64,000 nt of DNA from Auanema rhodensis (taxonomy: Eukaryota > Nematoda > Chromadorea > Rhabditida > Rhabditidae): NCBI GenBank assembly GCA_964057225.1, contig OZ059899.1:6882001-6946000 (forward strand), read 5' to 3'. Made by a program: the position numbers and the translations under genes. The notes beneath the pieces were generated by a model, which ran no database searches, was not told the origin of the DNA, and was given only the letters and a program-made list of their open reading frames with translations. Shown one piece after another: positions 12,467 through 25,664 of this stretch; position 1 is the stretch's first letter, and each line of letters starts with the position of its first letter.

Positions 12467-13671
12467 TCATTCATATAACGTTTAAAAGACATTACTTATT
12501 TTGCAGAAGACCATCTCATGTCTTCATTCAGTCAATCAATAGATGATCTTTTTCAAAGATGCTTTTTCTATTCCAGAATATCTATTATGTTCTCAGGACC
12601 ATTTATAGTTTGTTAGTTAAATCATCAAATTTTCAAGTTCCATATGTATCGTATCATCTTAAGTTAGTCCTTCGAAAAGATTGATTTCTCAATAGAAATG
12701 TTCCATTTATGATTAAACGGCAAACTGTTTTTCATTCATATATTCTGCTTTTCCATTCTTTAGTACAGTTTGGCATTTTAAACTGAAATATATTTCAATA
12801 TGATATCTTTAAACGATATTTACAATTTTTAATAAAATCATTACTGTGTAACATGTAATAAAGCACTTGTATGAAAACCATCTGTACAGCTTTTTTGTCC
12901 TGCTGCATTTGGAATTGACTCAATTTTTCATTTTTTCATTTTAAGTACAATCAAAAACTCGAACACGACTGTGTATGAACTTTAAGAGAAAGAGGTCATT
13001 CATCCTAACTTTAATTCAATTTTTCCTTTATTTTGCAGATAAGTCACATGTGCCTTTCTTCCTTTTATATTCATTTCTCAGAAAAATTTGTTTGTTCATC
13101 TCTGCAGTTACTTACACATACACGTACACATACTCAAAACTTCACTCTCATTCTGTATCATCAATTTGATTCCAACACTATTCTATCAACGAAGCTTCTG
13201 ATTTCGTCCATATTCAAATAGAATTCCGTTTGTACTCATATCATAATGCAATATTTAAACGAAACTTCATGAATATTCATTAGATCACTCATACTATTAA
13301 ACTATTTGCAATGTTGTAGCTTTTTTTAAAATAATAGTTTCACAATTGTTCATAACTCTTCAATATTTCTATTTGATTATTTTTTATTTAGTTATTATTC
13401 CAAATAATCTTCTCAATTATCAATTGCATATTCTCTCATAATTCTATTACTAACTGAAAAAAGAGAATGTTCACTACATTGATCGAAAAATCATGTAGTG
13501 GAAGACTTTCAAATGTTACAAGTTCATATATTCTATCATTACTTCTGAATTCAACTTAGATTAACGTAACAACACTCTGAAGGTCCTTTGGATGGTCTGG
13601 TTTTGCCCAACTTCGAACCAGACAACGTTAATCCATATTAGCATTTCGTCCACCACCTTCTATTCTTCATA

Positions 13672-13815
13672 CTCTCCCTCTCTCTATTTTTCTCTCTCGT
13701 TCCTTTCCGCTCTCTTTCTTATTTTGCATCCCTTTCCTCTCTCTCTCTCTCTCTTTCTGTTTCTCTCCATTTTCTCTCTGTTCCCCTCTCCAGTTTTCTC
13801 TTTTCACTCTCTCTA
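13672..13815. repeat. CT-rich pyrimidine tract
   Basis: Imperfect (CT)n with T-runs on the plus strand, the opposite strand polarity to the purine tract 1.6 kb upstream. It lies about 350 bases upstream of the innexin start. Confidence 0.85.
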
Positions 13816-14146
13816 CAATACACTCATTTACTCTGTACATTAAATTTTCTGCTATGAAAATCATTGAGTTTTGTGAACTATCGAGGCAATTCACAGAATT
13901 ATTTTTTAGAATTTCAATGTCTTAACTGACTGTCATATATTCTCTATTTCTATGGGTTATTTATTAATTTCTAAAATGTTTCTCTCACTTATGTCACAAA
14001 ATTCTCTCAAAATTTTTTTTTCTGACTATGTTTGCTGTAAATCAAAAATATATATTAAGTGATTAATAATAATCAATATGAATTCTTTCTTCCTTGTTAT
14101 TTTCTCTTTGAAGTGCTTTTATAAAAGTATTTTTAATTTTCTTTGC

Positions 14147-14148
14147 AG
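14147..14148 (+). promoter_or_regulatory. Probable trans-splice or 5'UTR acceptor of the innexin
   Basis: A strong acceptor (ttttctttgcag) ends 15 bases before the innexin ATG. In nematodes this is the usual position for spliced-leader addition; a 5' non-coding exon would look the same. Confidence 0.55.
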
Positions 14149-14163
14149 GTCCTCCGCAGCAGG

Positions 14164-16065
14164 ATGATCGGGGCCTTTCTGCCTTATGTAAAAAAAATAC
14201 GAAGATCGTATCAATCTAATGATCTCGTGGATAGGTTTGTGTTAACTTTTTTGAATATACATGTGATCAATAAAATATTTTTGTTGTTCTGACTATTATT
14301 ATTTTCAGATTAAATTATCAATATACAGCTCTTCTCGTAGCTATTGGAGCTATTACGTTAGCAGCAACTCAATATGTAGGAAAACCAATTCAATGTTGGG
14401 TTCCAGCTCAGTTCACTGGAGCTTGGGAGAAGTAGGACACTTTTTTCACAGTTTTCTGTTATTTTTTTCTTATTAGGTATGCTGAAACATATTGCTTCAT
14501 CAAGGGTAGTTATTTCCTACCAGATGATCAAAATCCTGAACAATATTTCTTGAGTGAAGATAAGAAGGTTAGTTTTAAGAAAATATTTATAAATATGCTA
14601 TATGATTATAATAATATTTAGGAAATTGGATATTATCAATGGGTACCTTTGATGCTTGCTTTCCAAGCTTTCTTATTTTACTTGCCATGTTTAATTTGGA
14701 AGGCTTTTACTTCTTCTTCAGGAATCAATGTAAAAGATGTTTTAGAATCATCAGCCAAGGTTTACAAATTTAAAATTTCTTTAAAAACTTTTATTATTGT
14801 AAGGTGAAAAAAAATGTTTCCCAAAAAGATAGAGAAAACCAAGTTGCTAAAGCTGCTGCTCACCTTCAAGAAGCTCTTGAGCTTCAGCGTGAACTCAAAG
14901 TTGGTACGTTATTGGAATTATTACTGATTTCGAAAAAAAATATTAATCTCAAACAAAAAATTTTAGAAGCTGGTTTCATTTCCAAACTTCGTAAAGGAGG
15001 ATTCTTTCTCTCAGCTTTATATTTGCTTTCTAAAGTATTATATATCTTCAATATTTATCTTCAGGTTTGCATATATATAATAACTGATAATTTATCAAAT
15101 AATTTATTAAAGTTTGCCATCTTTTCCACCTTCCTCGGAACAACCTCTACTTTCTGGGGATGGGAAATTTTCAGCGACTTGATGGATGGTCGTTCATGGC
15201 AAGAAACAGGACATTTCCCACGTGTAACTATGTGTGACTTCCATGTTAGTTTTCTATTTTATTCTTTTTTTTTATATAAAATGGATAAATTATTTAATTA
15301 TAAAATGAAATATACAGGTTCGAGTTCTTGGAGCAATTCATCGTTGGACTGTTCAATGTGTTCTGATGATTAACATGTTTACCGAAAAAATATATGTCTT
15401 CCTTTGGTAATTCTGAATTCAAATAGGATAATTCATACTTTACGTCTTATAGGTTCTGGTTTATTCTTGTTGGAGTTCTCACCATGATCTCATTTGCTTA
15501 TTGGCTTGTTGCTCTTGTATACCGTGGATTCCAAACCGAATTTATTTCCAAGTAAGTTTAATAACAAGAAAAATAAAATCTTTCTAATTGATTCAAACGA
15601 GTATTTTCTTTTTGTAAAAAATTAATTTAGGTATCTTCGCTGTATGGGTGCTATTGGAGACGAACCAACTAAGGTTGAAGAACAAAAGGTAATTTTGAAA
15701 AACGTTTAAGATTTTATAAAATTTTCCAAAAAATTAAACCACCATTTCGACTAAAAGTAAAAGTAGTAATGATAGACATCATACAGTTATAGAACAGTAT
15801 GCAATTTAAATGAAATATTTGCAGGTCAACGGTTTCGTGAAAAATTTCCTCACACCTGATGGAGTTTTCCTTCTGCGATTAATTCAAGTAAGAGTATATT
15901 AATGTATATTATACTATAACAAATTATTTGTAGACAAACGGAGGAGATATGTTAGCTGGTGAAATTGCTACAGCCTTATTCAACAATTACAATAAAAGAT
16001 ACGAAACGAAAGCTGATGAATCATTTGGTGATAGTCCAGACACTACAGCAACACTACCCCGATGA
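14164..16065 (+). CDS. Innexin gap-junction subunit, INX-5-like, 397 aa
   Basis: Twelve exons (14164-14234, 14309-14431, 14477-14567, 14622-14759, 14804-14903, 14967-15064, 15113-15244, 15318-15406, 15453-15551, 15631-15688, 15825-15887, 15934-16065) give 397 residues, a normal innexin length. Four membrane segments flank two extracellular loops with the conserved cysteines. Innexin marks are [43 protein letters not shown] (the YYQWV signature), FPRVTMCDF and [16 protein letters not shown]. The start [12 protein letters not shown] and the first loop resemble C. elegans INX-5 most. The C-terminus ends [11 protein letters not shown]. It forms gap junctions or hemichannels in the plasma membrane. 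AATAAA at 16183-16188 is a plausible poly(A) signal. Confidence 0.92.
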
Positions 16066-18875
16066 TAGTCTTTAGATTTGTTTTCTCAGAACTTCATTCT
16101 CAATATTGAAAAACTCATCTGAATCACTTAATAACGCTTCATACAATTGCCTTAGCTTTTGATTAACACGTGATTATTTTAGAATAAAGAAAAGAAAGAA
16201 CATATTTCTCGTTTTTTTTTTGAATTTTTAAACGAATTTATAAACTTAACCTATTATACATATATGCTGTTTGTGTTATTGCTAAATCTAGATGTCAACC
16301 AAAGAAAATAATAAATTTTTTCAATTAATCAAGATAAAAAGTCGAATAAAGCTTATAAATTTCATTTTCTACGCTTTTTTCTTGCAAGAGTTAGGAATAC
16401 CAGTTAAAAAAACAATTAGTTTTCTTACTACAATTGAAAATAAAAAGTTTATCGGACTGTTGTGACGAGGCTTGTTAAAGCGGTTTCAGGATCATGATCA
16501 TGGCCTGCGCCTGGATCATCCTTCTTTGATGGCTCCTCATTCAGCAATTATGTTGGTCATGAACCTTCAGATATTTGACTTGGTTTGCTGTTCCCATTTC
16601 TTGATTTTCATTCAGTCACATGTATTATGCTCCTCTTCAACATTTCCAAATATGGTTTCAAACTATGTGACTATTTCAAGGTGTCAAGCTCAAATTGCTA
16701 ACGACAGTGCATCAGGGTTGATGCGATTAGCCCGGAATCTGGATTTCCTTGCCACCGCTTTTCACATTTCTGTCAGTTCATCACATATTAGCTTTCGTAG
16801 TCCTTGCTTCATCGGTATTTCTGTTTTCTTTTTCTTTGTTCATCTCAAATTCTTCACTATTTCCGCTATCTTTATTCCCTTTCTCTCTCCTTTGCTGTCT
16901 TTTCCTCTGGTCGTTCGACCTTTTCCTCATTTTCTTATTCTTTCTTTTTGCTTTTTACAAGCAATCTTTATACCTATAACGTTTGGTTTAATAATTTTTT
17001 TTCAAAAGGAAGCAAATATAACATAAGTTGCAAACACTGGAAAAGATCTAAAATATGTAGCCCACAGTCTAAGCTTAAACACTTCTCGTCGTCATCTTTG
17101 AGATTTTAAGAATAAATTTTGCTCAAACGGAATAGCTGTCTAATCCTCTCGGAATTGTTCCGTATTTCTAACAAATAAATTTTCTACCGTCTCAACGATT
17201 TCAGATATTTTTTCTATTATCTTTATCTATTGTTCTTTCGCTCAACCGTTTCACTTGAAGATTAATTCTCAAAACAGTTTGCTTCTCTGTTTAGAAGACT
17301 TGTATTCTGTTTTTTCTTTGCATTTTCCTCCAAAGAATCTCAAAAGCTTTTCACACAATCCAATCCTCTCAAAGAAGATTTCTATGGAATTTTCATCTTT
17401 GATAATTTTTCAAGCTTGATCCTTTAAATGACTCAATATTATCATTTAGTATATTAAATATGAAAATAAATATATTATACCTAATTTCATCGGTTTTTTT
17501 TGCGTTGAAAGAACTTGATGGTTCAAGAATATATTAAAATCAATTCTACTTCCAGTAATTTTTGTTTCTTTTTCAAAAATATTTTAGAAATATGCTTTTC
17601 AAATACCTTTAATTTTTAACTTCGCATTCATATGTATATGTATGAGGAAATACAACAGTCTTCGGTATTTGAATGGTCAACTATCAGGCGGCTAACAGGC
17701 TTGGTCTTCAGCTCAAAGTGCTTAAGATATCTCTCTTTGTCGTTGCTTCTTCAAGTGTCTCTCAATCTCTGACTTCTCTCATGTGCTTGTGCATCCGTAC
17801 TCATTGGTCTTCATAATAACATAGTAAACGTATCAAACAATTTTTTCAAAAATAATATTTCAATTGATTCATTTCCATATTTCTATAATATCTAATTTAT
17901 AAGACTTGTTTATTTGTCATTCATTTATTATAATTTGACTTTCACAATCTGGCGCTAAATGCAGAAACCATTTAGCAACTATAAGAATGATCACTTTTAC
18001 GTTTTTTCCTATAAAATATATGATTTCCTAGGAAAAAAGTTTATCTCATTTACAAACAAACGAGATAGGGTTGAAACAAGCATGAATTTACCTCTTCATT
18101 TGTTCTTCCAAACGTGTTCCAAGATCGTGAATTCTCTTCCTTTTAGCTGATAATCTTTCAAATATTCCCTTTGCTCATAAGAGTGTAACCATACCTGAAA
18201 AGAAGATAATCTGGCATTACCCAAGTTTTGTCTTCAAATTATTTTTCCCAAAGCAAATAAACTAACTGAACGACTGAGGAGATGTGTGTTCATAAACTAG
18301 GAATCATGGTTTTTAAAATTCCGCATCAAATTGTATAAATTTTGTGAATCATATGATAAACATTCAAATTTCTAAACAATTGTTTTTCTTTTAATCTATT
18401 GATCCCTCATTTATCGGTTTTTAATAGCCAAGAAATTACTATGAAACAACTATGTATATACATGTTGTTGTTCTTTCAATAATTCAATTTTATTCGTATT
18501 TTTCTCATCATTTGAAGTCAAACTATCAAGCTTGGTCAGCTTGTGGGCAGTCTTTGTTTCTCCGAGCACTTTGATTGTTTGTATATGGTAGTCATTCTTT
18601 CGGCTGCCTGTTTAATTCTCACCTAAAAGCTTCTAGACAGCCGGGGTCAAACCGGATAGTTGTGGGATCATTCTCCTCTTTATCCGAAGATTTTCTTGAT
18701 TCACCGACTTCGAGAGAAAACAACAGACGTCTTCAACGTTTTTTTGGTGCCATTTAATTATTTTTATTTCTTGAACGTTTTTAAATATTTTCTTAAATTT
18801 CTTCTCTTGTTGTATGTATGTTTACAAGTTTAAGTTTACAATGTTATACATTAAATAATAAATTTAAGAAAAAAC
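16066..18875. other. Intergenic, mostly AT- and T-rich
   Basis: About 2.8 kb. Pyrimidine-rich sequence (about 16800-16960) creates long low-quality frames rich in Phe/Leu/Ser. I see no exon chain, RNA gene or mobile element. It probably holds the innexin 3' end and the promoter of the next gene. Confidence 0.5.
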
Positions 18876-20894
18876 ATGGATCATCGTAGAAATTGGATTC
18901 TCTTAGATGCGTCAACATCACAGCCAAATGCTCCAATAATGATACGTGATCGACGGTTTGAACTTCCTCACATTAGCAATATATAAACTATATTCTAGGT
19001 TTCGTGCTGCGCCATCCAATCTATCGCAAACCAGAGAAGAAGAGAGAATTTATAATATAAATCAATTAAATGATCGCATTCAAAAAAAAGTAGCAAATAG
19101 TTATATGGTATTAAATATAGAGAAGATTGAAAATATAATATAATTAGCACTTTAGTTAGAAGATATGACCGGAACAGGAAGAAAAGGAGAACGAATAGTG
19201 GATGAAAGTTTCCGGTTTATAGATGACGAGCAACAAGGTCGGCATAACACAACTCCTGTTCCTCCAGATAAGCTAGGTGAGAAGATAATTTTTTTATCTT
19301 ATATGTTTTCTGTTCTTATTCTTCTTTCTGATTTCTGTTCTCATTCCCTTCCATAATAATTAAACATCCTTCATGTCTTCAACATAATCGATTCCATGAA
19401 AGTTAAATCATTAAAATGAAAACCTCCAGTTTTTTTGCGCCTTCAAATTCAACTCTCAAAAAAAAGACGATGAATAAGAAGGAAATTCAGAGAAAAGATT
19501 GATGATAAGCACATAATGAACAAAAAAATATTATGATTAGATTGATGCCTCCAAAAACAGAGAATAAAGCAATTATTATCAGTGAATAACTGATTAAGAT
19601 AAACCAAAATAACTGTCATGATATTAATGAGATTCTGACGTATATTTGTAGAAGTTGATTCGGGACTTCAATCAGCGTCTGAACGACTTGATTCATTAAT
19701 ATCATGTCGTAACTCTCATGGGGAGGTCGAAGCAGTATTTGAGAGACGTCATCGTCCAGCTGGTTAAATTGAAAACATTTTAGTTAAAATGATTTTTTAA
19801 TTTTTTTAGATGAACCTTATCAAAGGAAAGAAGCAAGAGCAAAGAATGATTACTTCCAAACTGGGTATTCCCGTGATACTTCAGAGCCTATTTACGTTCG
19901 ACATATTCCTTATGGCGATAATCAACGTAAATGTTCGAATTCGCAGATAGGAGTCGATAATATACTTTCAGAACAAAAACTACCTCGCGAATACAGTAAT
20001 AACCTATTCCCTGAATATGGGGAATATGATAACGGTATCAGCCGAGAATGGTATGCTGCTAGAAGTCGTCCTTATTATGATTATCGAACCCATAGACGAT
20101 GTGATTCTGTAGATTCCGGAAGTTTTCGTTTATCCAGGTGAATGAATAATATCATAGTTCAGATATACAAATTTATTTTATAGACGGTTTGGTGCAGCAC
20201 CTTTCCAACATCAATGGCGCTCTCGAGCACTTTCTCAAGATTATTTATTGGATAACTCTTATGGATATAATTATCCCAGGAAGCCAAATCATCATCAACA
20301 ACGGCAAGCGCCACATACGCTTCGACGACAAGCAGACTTTTATGATAAATGTGATCTGTGTGCGTTCAAAATATTCAGATCTGGAGATTATTGTCCGGTA
20401 GGTAGCAAATGATAACAAATCTTTTTCACACAACTCAATAGGCATGCGGCAGAGTATCAAGTGTTATGAAATCCCTCTCTACAAGAATTCCATCCTACTT
20501 TATTCCAAAGGAGCAAATACTCAGTGCACGACGATTACGCAGAGATACTAGTCCATACTTTCCCAAAACAAAAAGTAAGCTGAAACATTAGTTTGTATGT
20601 AAAACTGATTATAGGCCAATCTTATTCGACTCATGATATCAATATCAGACCTAAATCTCCAAGACGACCGACGAAAAGCCCTGTTTATCGATATGGTAAA
20701 GAAAGAGCAAGATTTTTTAATACACCAAATTTATAGGTGTGAGTGTTCCTGAATCGTTGTACGATTATGAAGTATGGGCACGAAAAGCTGACCGAAGGAG
20801 GATGCAGAAACGAGCAGCTGGTTTAGCTCTAGCACTTCTAGCAATAGCCCTCATAGTTTCGGCTGGTGTTGTTTTAGCAGCTGTTAACAACTAG
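18876..20894 (+). CDS. Unrecognised tail-anchored zinc-ribbon protein, 444 aa
   Basis: Nine exons (18876-18955, 18999-19107, 19156-19276, 19652-19762, 19810-20137, 20184-20397, 20442-20574, 20615-20695, 20737-20894) join in frame to 444 residues. There is no signal peptide. The body is hydrophilic and rich in Arg, Tyr and Ser, probably disordered. Around residues 310-330 it has CDLC, ten residues, then CPAC: a four-cysteine zinc ribbon, split by the intron at 20398-20441. The last ~26 residues are a single hydrophobic segment (LALALLAIALIVSAG) ending in VNN, preceded by basic RRRMQKR. This suggests a tail-anchored protein with the ribbon in the cytosol or nucleoplasm. I do not recognise the family; in-frame joins at all eight introns argue for a real, intact gene. 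Confidence 0.78.
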
Positions 20895-21328
20895 GATAAT
20901 CTTTTTTGACACAAGAGATATATTAAACTAACAATATGGTCCTAAATAGGAGAATAACTTTAATGCCGAGACACTTGCGAAGCAACATGTTACACTCAAG
21001 GAAAATCCCGTTTATATAAAATCATAATCAATCAATAAATATTAAACGAAATCTATATATACATGACTACCGGGTGACCTGACGCAGAAAATTATCTAAT
21101 AACACAAAAAAGCAAAATTAGACCCGGAACTACACGGCCTTACTCGCTATGAATAGTTTTGGAAGTAGCGAAACCATATATCACATATATACTCTATATA
21201 ACTATAAAACTCTGCGCATAAAAAACCCAAAAGTGGCAGATACTCAACGATACGTGAGAAGCTTATGATGTTGAATCTAATTTTACAGCTAAATATGTTT
21301 ACAGTGTTGAAATTTGTAACGAACAGCA
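20895..21328. other. Convergent intergenic spacer
   Basis: 434 bases between the 3' ends of two convergent genes. It is AT-rich, with AATAAA-like sites and no coding signal. Confidence 0.5.
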
Positions 21329-23264
21329 TTAATCGAGTTCGTGTGTACTGGAAACCAGCCTAGCAAATGCTGCATGGGCAACATCTGGAGTTGAGATGAA
21401 GCAAACTCGAGAATCATCCTGAACAATATCTCTAACTTTTTGCTTTAGTTCATCTCTGGCTCCCACAAATAAAGCCATCACGCCCTGAATAATAATCTTA
21501 ATAATATATAAATGAGCAACTCTAACTTCAGGATTTTCGTTGAAAACATGTCGAAGCATGGGTAAATCACTATCTGTATCACCAGCTACAAGAACCAAAC
21601 TATCCTAAAAAAGGTTTTTTTACAGTAAGAAATGCACAATTGAATATAAGTTACCTCCAAAGTATCATTCAAACTTTCCATCAGAGCAGCTAAACCATCT
21701 GCTTTATCCCATACTTTAGCCGGTCCCTCTTCTAAAAACATATTATATTAGAATATACACTTTCTATTTCGCATACCAAAAGCGCAAATTTCAATTTCCA
21801 AACGATTATGGTCATCCAATTTCAATACCTGAAATAGCATAATAACATAAACTAATGATGAATTATTATACCTGATTGTTAGGATCAATTCTATGCATTC
21901 TTTCTCGAACAGCTTCAATATATCGAACAGTCAATTCCGAAGGTACGTGATTACAAACGGTTTGTACACCAAGGGTTAAACGATCAACTTTGCGTTGAAC
22001 ACCACTACCCACTAATGCAAATTGTGAAAAATCCACACTATTTATCAATTCAGCAAGCTGCAATCATTGATGAAAAGTTTTAAATACACAGATTAATCTA
22101 CTTCGTCACTCAAACGAGAAATTGCATCAAAAGCTTCATCACTGATTCCGTCTTCATGAACTATTCTTTTGCCTCGCATCCACCATTCTCGTCCCCATGA
22201 ACCACTAAAGAATCAAATTAGTGGTTCATTCTTTATTAACAGTCTTATTTTGAATGTGATATTCGACAATACGTTTCAACTTTGCACGCTATTGTTATTA
22301 GATCGCATTAAAAAAGAATGAACGGTTGTACTATATGTTAAGCAGTTAAAAACATTACAAGAGTAAACAAACCTGAAAAGCACAGGACCGTTCAATGGTA
22401 AAGCGGTGAGGTCCAAAATTCCTGGACCCCTCAAGGGCCCAGCAGTTAAAACTGCTGAGGCTCGAGTGAATAAAGTTGAAAAGCGGCCCATTACAACGGC
22501 GCTGTACACGGGCTTAAAAACAGCTTTCCAATAATTCTTTTAAACAAAATGATAAACCTGTAGATTTGTAGCATATTGCGAACAATAATGCTTCATAGTT
22601 CCATCCCAATCGGTAACGAAAAAGGGTTTCCTATCGTGCTTAGATGATTTATCCACAAAATTAAGTAAAAACCTAAAAATTCAATCAGTTTTAAGTAGTA
22701 ATTCGAAAAACGAAAACCTAGTAGTGGAATCTAGTTCCTGTAGAAAAGCATCACTACTTACACTGTGATAAGTAGAAAGAATACTGGGTAAATCTACATC
22801 ATCAAGAATAGCATCTATAGTAGTCTCTCCGAAATTTTTACTAAGAATACGAGAAAGAAACTCAACATCTTTCTGAACAAAGCAATAATAGATAAAATAT
22901 ATATTGAATAAAAGCATTTACACCTCTAGGCCATGAATTTCATCACTAATTTTTATGGAAAAAGTAGCAGAACTTGTGGATATCTGACGCGTTTCGGCAA
23001 CAGTTCTACTATCAGTTAACTAAATCAAAAAACAAAATAAAATAAATTTAAAAAAAAAAACTTCGGCAAGCGTTTGTTTAAGACAGTGAACGTAATTTTC
23101 ATTAAGAGGTTCGGCATTTAAAATAGAAGAAACTATCTGTCTTCGTAGTTCTTGGGTCTAAATTCAACAGTTTTTTTCAATCAGAATTTTAAATGAAAAT
23201 ATACCTTATACAATGAGTTTTTAAAACTTTCAAGACACTGTGCATCAGGAGCAGTAACAGTCAT
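21329..23264 (-). CDS. gob-1: Trehalose-6-phosphate phosphatase, nematode GOB-1 type
   Basis: Minus-strand gene of about ten exons. It hydrolyses trehalose-6-phosphate to trehalose and phosphate in the cytosol. An N-terminal helical region (starting MTVTAPDAQCLESF) precedes a HAD phosphatase domain. HAD motif I is FFVTDWDGTMK near 22590-22620 (nucleophile Asp and general-acid Asp); motif II is in SAVLTAGPLRGPGILDL near 22400-22460. The conserved GSWGREWWMRGKR and VGSGVQRKVDRLTLGVQTVCNHV blocks follow, and motif IV is AGDTDSDLPM near 21555-21590. These match the nematode-specific TPP family, whose loss in C. elegans causes gut obstruction and early larval death. The start at 23264 gives a compact N-terminus; an upstream start was not found. 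Divergent from the palmitoyltransferase to the right. Confidence 0.92.
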
Positions 23265-24353
23265 TTTCTTTCCTTTTAATCTAGGTTTTCGCGATCATCT
23301 ATATCTAAATAACATATCCATAATGAGAAGAACAAACTAATAACGATGAAAATGATTTAAAACAGCTGCGAATATCACGTATAGAACACAAAATGACCAA
23401 AATAGGAGAAAGTGAAGGTTAAGTCACATAACAGATCAGGAGAAGAAAAATAAGAACTGGTCTAACGGGAAAACCTCATACCCATTGCTAAAAGTAGTCA
23501 AACTAGAGTGGAAAAATGTTCTTCATTATCTAAACATATAAAAACGGATGATCTTTCTTTGATTAGAAATGCATGAAAAATTTGTTCATAATGACTAGGA
23601 ATCTCATACATCACATGATTTCAAAGAATGCTAAAGAGAATAACCCCGGCTCGATGAACCTGATAATGTTTCTTATCAAATCAATTATACAGAAAAATTG
23701 TATTTCGAGTAAATATGTTTTTTGTACATACAGACAAGTAAATGAAATTCTTAAAAGTTAAATCGTCGTTGTAAAATTTATTTGGCAGACTATTGTGTAC
23801 GCGATCCTGTTCTTCTCTGCTGCTAGCTGGCCGGCTGTTGCCATCTGATCAATAACGCCCCACTGACCCCTCCCCTTTGTGTTAGGCAAGCTTTTTTACT
23901 TAATACTAACTTAAAAGCCCAACTTCTCTTCACATTTTACTAAACAAAATAAATTTTAATGAATTGCTACAACTTACACTAGACCAATATGTTTATGCAC
24001 AATGCTATTTATATGCCCCCGACCCAGCTAATATTTGTTCCGTAATATGCCGTTTGAAAAGCTCTGCTGAGTTTATAATTTTTGTGCTGATGCTACGTAA
24101 TACTTCTTCTGTAATATTATTTCTAGATCGAATTGTTTTCTATTGCATTGTAATTTTTTTCGAATTTTGTCCAATTCACTTGATCGGAAGTTTTATTTAT
24201 GTGTATATTGGCATATTTGCCAACCACTCCAACGCTTTCAACTTGCCCTGCTTTTCACTTAACTCTTACAAATTTTTATTGATTATCGTGTTGGCGTGTG
24301 TTTGTATTGTAAAATGATAATTTCATAAACGACTGATTCATTCTTCTTATCAC
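23265..24353. other. Divergent promoter region, gob-1 and ZDHHC24-like gene
   Basis: About 1.1 kb between two divergently transcribed genes. A GC-richer patch (23810-23890, with GCCGGC and CCCCTCCCC) stands out from AT-rich flanks and is a candidate shared promoter. No gene seen. Confidence 0.5.
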
Positions 24354-24355
24354 AG
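24354..24355 (+). promoter_or_regulatory. Acceptor directly before start codon
   Basis: The sequence cttatcacag ends immediately before the ATG of the ZDHHC24-like gene. This is best explained as a spliced-leader trans-splice site with no native 5'UTR left. Confidence 0.55.
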
Positions 24356-25664
24356 ATGTATTCAAACAATGAGTTGGACAACCTGCCTAAAATCGGCAAG
24401 TTCATCAAAATGCCGAAGCATATTCAGGATGTGGTGAGATATTTTTCTTTTTTTCTAATATGTTTTATAATATTCTAGGTTGCTATTGGAGCATTTATCA
24501 TTTTAATGCCAATAGGGTTTTTTATTCATTTGTTTTATATAATGCCAACATGGTATCCTACTTTTGGTGAAGGTAATCATTTAATATTTTATTGAATGTT
24601 TGACTTTTAATTGTTTAGCATGGGTAATCAGAACATCCATATTTGCCTTTTTGGCTTTCAATATTTACGCAAACTGGTTCAGAATGATACAAGTTGGCCC
24701 AAATGGAAATAAAAATGTTCTTGTTGATATTGTAAAGGCAGGCTATAGGTAAGATAAATCATGTGACTTCTTAGAACTAATTAATAAAAATTGTTCTTTC
24801 CGTAATGTTAAAATTTGAAACTATAACAAATTTTTTTCTTTATGTTAAACATACATTTCCAGATTCTGTCATTCTTGTCGCGCTAATTGTCCGCCTAGAG
24901 CTTTCCATTGTCCAGGTATGAAGTACTTTTTAAATCATAAAATGTATTTCTTTTAAGTTTGTGACTCTTGTCAATTCCGTAGGGATCATCATTGTTCTTT
25001 TGGTGCTGTATGTGTGGGTCACTTTAATCAAAGGTTTGATAGCTTACTAATTAAATTCTATTTCTTCCTTTCTAGATATTTTGTTGGTGCTATTTTAAAT
25101 CTATTTATTCTTCAATTATTTCTTTGCTTGTAAGTTTGAGGTGGAATTTTTTTGAATCTTTAATATATATTTAGTTATTCATGGGAATTTCTATGGATGC
25201 ACATGGATGGACAGTTTACAATCCTTAAAGCTTGGCAGATTATTCTTCCCCACTTGGCATTAGTAGCCAGGTATGGGTCTATCATGTATCATATTCTAAA
25301 TTCAAAACTTTCAGGATTCTTTCTTTCTATCAATTTGTTATTGTTCTTTTCTATGCGTGTAATATGACGGTACTTTTATTCACAATTTATCTCATCGCAG
25401 CTCAAGGATTCTGTTTGTGGAACGGTCAAACAAGAGTAGAGTATCTTCTGGTACTAACTGCATTCTATTAGCACGAATACTAAATTTAAATTCTAGGATG
25501 TTCACGCATACCAGTTAGGCCTTCTAGGGAATTTGAAAGAATCCCTTGGATCTCGCTGGCCATTAATCGCTTTGTCACCATTTATCCCATCACCTTTGCC
25601 TTCTGATGGAACATCTTTTTCTGTTCGTGAAATACCCGAGCTCTCTCGTGCAAAGGATATGTAA
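24356..25664 (+). CDS. DHHC palmitoyltransferase, ZDHHC24-like
   Basis: About nine short exons encode a multi-pass membrane S-acyltransferase of roughly 290 residues. Two N-terminal membrane segments are followed by the cysteine-rich domain CHSCRANCPPRAFHCPVCDSC and the catalytic RDHHC (near 24988-25000), then NQRYF and further membrane segments. The C-terminal stretch QLGLLGNLKESLGSRWPLI with SPLPSDGTSF is the pattern of ZDHHC24 rather than the larger DHHC families. All zinc-binding Cys/His and the DHHC catalytic Cys are present, so it should be active, probably in Golgi or ER membranes. It starts right after a 3' splice acceptor. Confidence 0.85.

Larger units (their letters stand above)
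9508..14146. other. Long non-coding stretch upstream of the innexin
   Basis: About 4.6 kb with no convincing multi-exon gene on either strand. It contains an ATC/TCA-rich patch (10200-10260), a GC-richer block (10880-11050), an AG-rich tract (12031-12115), a CT-rich tract (13672-13815) and small ORFs of doubtful value. It most likely holds the regulatory region and perhaps 5' non-coding exons of the innexin. Confidence 0.5.

Noticed and set aside
13672-13894. 75-codon minus-strand frame rich in Glu/Arg
   Set aside because: It is the translation of the CT-rich tract.
16472-17026. 184-codon plus-strand frame
   Set aside because: Driven by pyrimidine-rich sequence giving Phe/Leu/Ser runs; neighbouring frames are equally open; no conserved motif.
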